Shown here: positions 12,489 through 15,000 of the stretch, piece by piece | Layout of the letters: each line of letters starts with the position of its first letter | Position numbering within the stretch: position 1 is the stretch's first letter | NCBI RefSeq assembly: GCF_000611645.1 | Contig: NW_014012551.1 | Span: 1,077 to 16,076, forward strand | Source of the DNA: Monoraphidium neglectum | Taxonomy: Eukaryota; Chlorophyta; Chlorophyceae; Sphaeropleales; Selenastraceae | Reading direction: 5' to 3' | DNA length: 15,000 nt | Made by a program: the position numbers and the translations under genes | The notes under the pieces: model-generated | Databases searched by the model: none | What the model was told of the DNA's origin: nothing | The model's input: only the letters and a program-made list of their open reading frames with translations

Positions 12489-14877
12489 ATGGAAGTGGCA
12501 TCCTACTTCCCAACTGCCGGGCCCGCGTCCTGCCCCGGGGGCCCAGTGCGAACGCTCTCCATCGATTTGCCCAGTGGGCATGCCTCAAGGCCGTCGCGCC
12601 GCAGCAAGCAAGGCGTGGCAGAGGCATTCCTGCAGCGTTTGCATGAGAAGGGGGACGTGGAGCTAACAGAGCACCTGGTGGAGACTGTGTGCCAGCACTT
12701 CGAGCGGCTGCCCACGCGGTATGCTCTCGACGTCAACATAGAGAGCCTCGATGTCCTCAGTCATAAGCGCCTGCTCGAGGAGGCGCGCGCGGACCCGGCC
12801 ACGGTGTCGTTCGCCGTGCGCCCCGTCGAGGTGCTGCACGTGCTGCGCGACGCCGACAACCTGCCGTCGCCGGCCTTCCCCGAGGTGCGCCGCTCCCCTT
12901 CCCGCATGACGCCACGACGCGGCCCCGTCAGCCGCCTTGGGAACGAGCGCCACTGCGCAGGCATGCGGCCGGAGGCGCAGTGTGGGCCCGAGACTTCTGG
13001 CGTTCCTTCCAGTCTGGGTCACCCCGCCGTGGCTGCAGCAGGTGTCCCCGAAACCTTCTCGCCCATATATGCGCCCCGCCCTGCCCCGCCGCCGTCCCCT
13101 CCCATGCAGCCCTCCCCGCGGCGGGGCCACCCGGTGCCGCCATCCGCGCGGTCCCGGCCGCTGCCCAAGCCGGCGTTCGGCTCCTCGCCAAACTTGCAGG
13201 TGCGGCCGCGGCCCAGCCGCCGCTTGGGCCCAGCCGCCGGGCCTCCGCCCGCGCGCCCCGCCTCGCCAGCAGCATCGCCGCCCCTCTGCCCGCCCCCGCC
13301 GCCCGTCGCCGAGCAGCCGCAGGCCGCCGCGCCGCGAACGACGGGTCATCACCTCCCACGCCCCCATGCGCCGCCGCCCGCCATGCGCAACGCCGCGCCG
13401 CCCCGCCTGACCACACAACACCACTCCTGCTGTCAGGCTTTGGCCTTGGAGGTGGGCGAGCAGCGGCAGGACGCGTCGCACGCGTCCCTGGAGGGCGCCA
13501 GCATGGCGGGGGAGGCCGGTGCCCCGGACAGCACCTTTTACGAGGTCACCATCGCCACCGTGGACCAGCCCAAGCTGCTCAGCCGCCTGTCGGACGCGAT
13601 GGTGCGCGGCAGTGTGGCGGCCCACGCAACGTTTTCACGCGCGGGCGGTGGGGCGCAGCTGTGCAGCCTGACCCCCCACCGCCGCTCTCAGCAGCTGGTG
13701 CCTGCGCGGGTTGGTGGTGGGTTCGCGCGCCTCGACTGCCCTGCCTGACGCCATGTCATGTGTTCCTCTATTTTCTTTGCCCTCCCAGGGCGACCTCGGT
13801 TTGAACATTCGGGAGGCGCACGTGTTCAACACCGCGGACGGCTTTGCCCTGGACGTCTTTGTGGTGGACGGCTGGAGCGGGGAGGTGCGCGCTGCGCCGC
13901 ACGCGCGTGGCGCCTGTCCGTGTGCTGCCGCCGGTGTGCTTGGACGCGCGACGCGGCTGCAGCGCTGGGCGCGCCGCTGTGCTGCGGGGGGGTGCTAAGG
14001 TGCGGGCCGGCGTCGCGTGGTTGAGGCAGATGCAGCGTGTCGGCGCGGGCGATCGCAATCGCTTTGCCGCAGCACTTGATACGGTTCTGCCCAACTGCAC
14101 GCGGTTGTCTCCGGCCTACCCATGTGCGTTGTTGCCAGGTGGGCGAGAGCTTAGAGGAGCAGCTCGGCCAGCGGCTGCTGCGCATGCCGCCGCCCTTCGT
14201 CCCCGACCGCCAGCGCAGCGGCCACCTCAGCAGCAGCGGCGCCGGCAGCGGGCCCCCGTCCGGCCCCTACGGCGCCGCGGGCGGGTGGGGCGGCGGCGCG
14301 CTGCCCTCGGACCCGCCGCCGGCGGGGTTCCACAGCGGCGGCGGGCTCGCGGGGCCGAGCGGCGGCGGGCTGGGGCCCGCGGCGTGGAACGTCAGCATGC
14401 CAGGCGGTTCGCCGGCGCCTGATGATTGGGAGATTGATATCAATCAGCTGCACATAGACTCGAAGGTCGCAGTCGGTGAGGGCGGCTGCGTGGTGTGTGG
14501 GTGTGTGCATGTGTGTGTGCGTGTGTGTGTGTATGTGTACATATGTGAGAGTGTGTGTGTGATATCTGGCAGGGCGATGCAGAGTTGGAAGTCTACAGCT
14601 GGAACGCAGCGCGGCATGCAGGGCCCGATGCAGTGGCGCGAGGGCGCCAGGCGGACGGCCGCGCGGGTCGCGGACCGCTGCAGGCTGTTCGAGCAACGCG
14701 CTCTCGCCTTGACATCTCCGCGGGCCCCTATACTTGAATCCAAACCCAGGGTCGTTCAGCAATCTGTACAAGGGGTTCTACTGCGGGCAGGAGGTGGCTG
14801 TGAAGATACTCAAGGACCTGGGCGACGACGCGGCGCAGTACAACGAATTCCTGCAGGAGGTGGCCATAATGCGCAAG
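12489..14877 (+). CDS. Raf-like ACT-domain Ser/Thr(/Tyr) protein kinase, STY8/17/46 type (partial, 3' end outside the window)
   Basis: Inferred exons: 12489-12884, 13110-13199, 13437-13601, 13789-13884, 14139-14475, 14750-14877. All are GT–AG with matching phase, giving 404 residues before the window ends in intron 6. Residues 73-83 ([11 protein letters not shown]) and the following HKRLLEEAR match the conserved N-terminal region of plant ACT kinases. [15 protein letters not shown] spans exons 2 and 3. The ACT domain (~196-246) includes [27 protein letters not shown] and [15 protein letters not shown] Gly/Pro/Ser linker then leads to DDWEID (~344-349) and the kinase domain, with P-loop [12 protein letters not shown], Lys380 in EVAVKIL and the αC Glu398 in [10 protein letters not shown]. 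Land-plant members phosphorylate plastid transit peptides; whether this one does is inference. The ATP loop has Ser where the third Gly usually is. Catalytic and activation loops lie off the right edge. Confidence 0.93.
14491..14561. repeat. GT-rich tract in ACT kinase intron 5
   Basis: An imperfect GT-rich run with AT and CAT interruptions starts about 15 nt after the 5' splice site at 14476 (G|GTGAGG). It is GU-rich in the transcript. No matching CA tract is seen before the exon 6 acceptor at 14749. Confidence 0.9.
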
Positions 14878-15000
14878 GTGGGGGAGGTGCCGCCTTGTTT
14901 TGATTTGAAGGGAAGTGAGGCGGAGGATCGCAGGTCGAGGCGGCCGGAGCGCGTGCAGGTGCAAGCGCAGCGGGGTCGCGTGCATGCGAGTACATGCGCA

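Noticed and set aside
13200..13436. The ACT kinase frame stays open through introns 1 and 2, so it could be one long exon
   Set aside because: The intervening residues are Pro/Ala/Arg noise. GTGCGG and GTGCGC donors and CATGCAG and GTCAG acceptors restore the family sequence [15 protein letters not shown] exactly in phase.
14555..14737. An alternative acceptor (CTGGCAG at about 14566-14572) giving a possible extra exon inside kinase intron 5
   Set aside because: The resulting residues do not match a kinase P-loop. The acceptor at 14749 joins directly to GSFSNLYKG in the correct phase.

Overview
The window looks like nuclear DNA from a GC-rich green alga (chlorophyte). Four observations support this: coding regions are interrupted by many short GT–AG introns with GC-rich exons; long (GT)n/(CA)n tracts sit inside introns; proteins carry alanine- and glycine-rich linkers; and there is a plastid-type porphobilinogen deaminase beside a plant-type ACT-domain protein kinase. 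The species cannot be named from the sequence. Exon boundaries below were worked out by hand from splice signals, codon phase and protein-family continuity. There is no transcript evidence.

Layout from left to right. At 1-595 (minus) lies the probable first exon of an unrecognised gene that runs off the left edge; its first intron holds a (GT)n tract. At 988-7229 (minus) lies a large 11-exon gene. All exon phases fit, giving about 1,191 residues: an SDS22-like leucine-rich-repeat domain with LRR cap, a transglutaminase-like domain of the kyphoscoliosis-peptidase (KY) type lacking the usual catalytic cysteine, a KY-like beta-rich tail with an 18-alanine tract, and a C-terminal EF-hand pair. 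At 8230-10840 (minus) lies a complete six-exon hydroxymethylbilane synthase gene, preceded by a transit-peptide-like open frame that has no in-frame ATG. At 12489-14877 (plus) lie the first six exons of a Raf-like ACT-domain kinase (STY8/17/46 type), which runs off the right edge within its kinase domain. The hydroxymethylbilane synthase and kinase genes are divergent and share a 1.5 kb lower-GC interval.

The genes do not form an obvious pathway. Hydroxymethylbilane synthase makes tetrapyrrole precursors for chlorophyll and haem. In land plants, kinases of the ACT family have been linked to phosphorylation of plastid transit peptides, but the adjacency here may be chance.

The most interesting signals are the new-looking LRR–KY–EF-hand architecture with a degenerate catalytic site, and the strand-biased dinucleotide repeats in introns. 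GU-rich tracts follow several 5' splice sites, and in two hydroxymethylbilane synthase introns they are paired with CA-rich tracts towards the 3' end.
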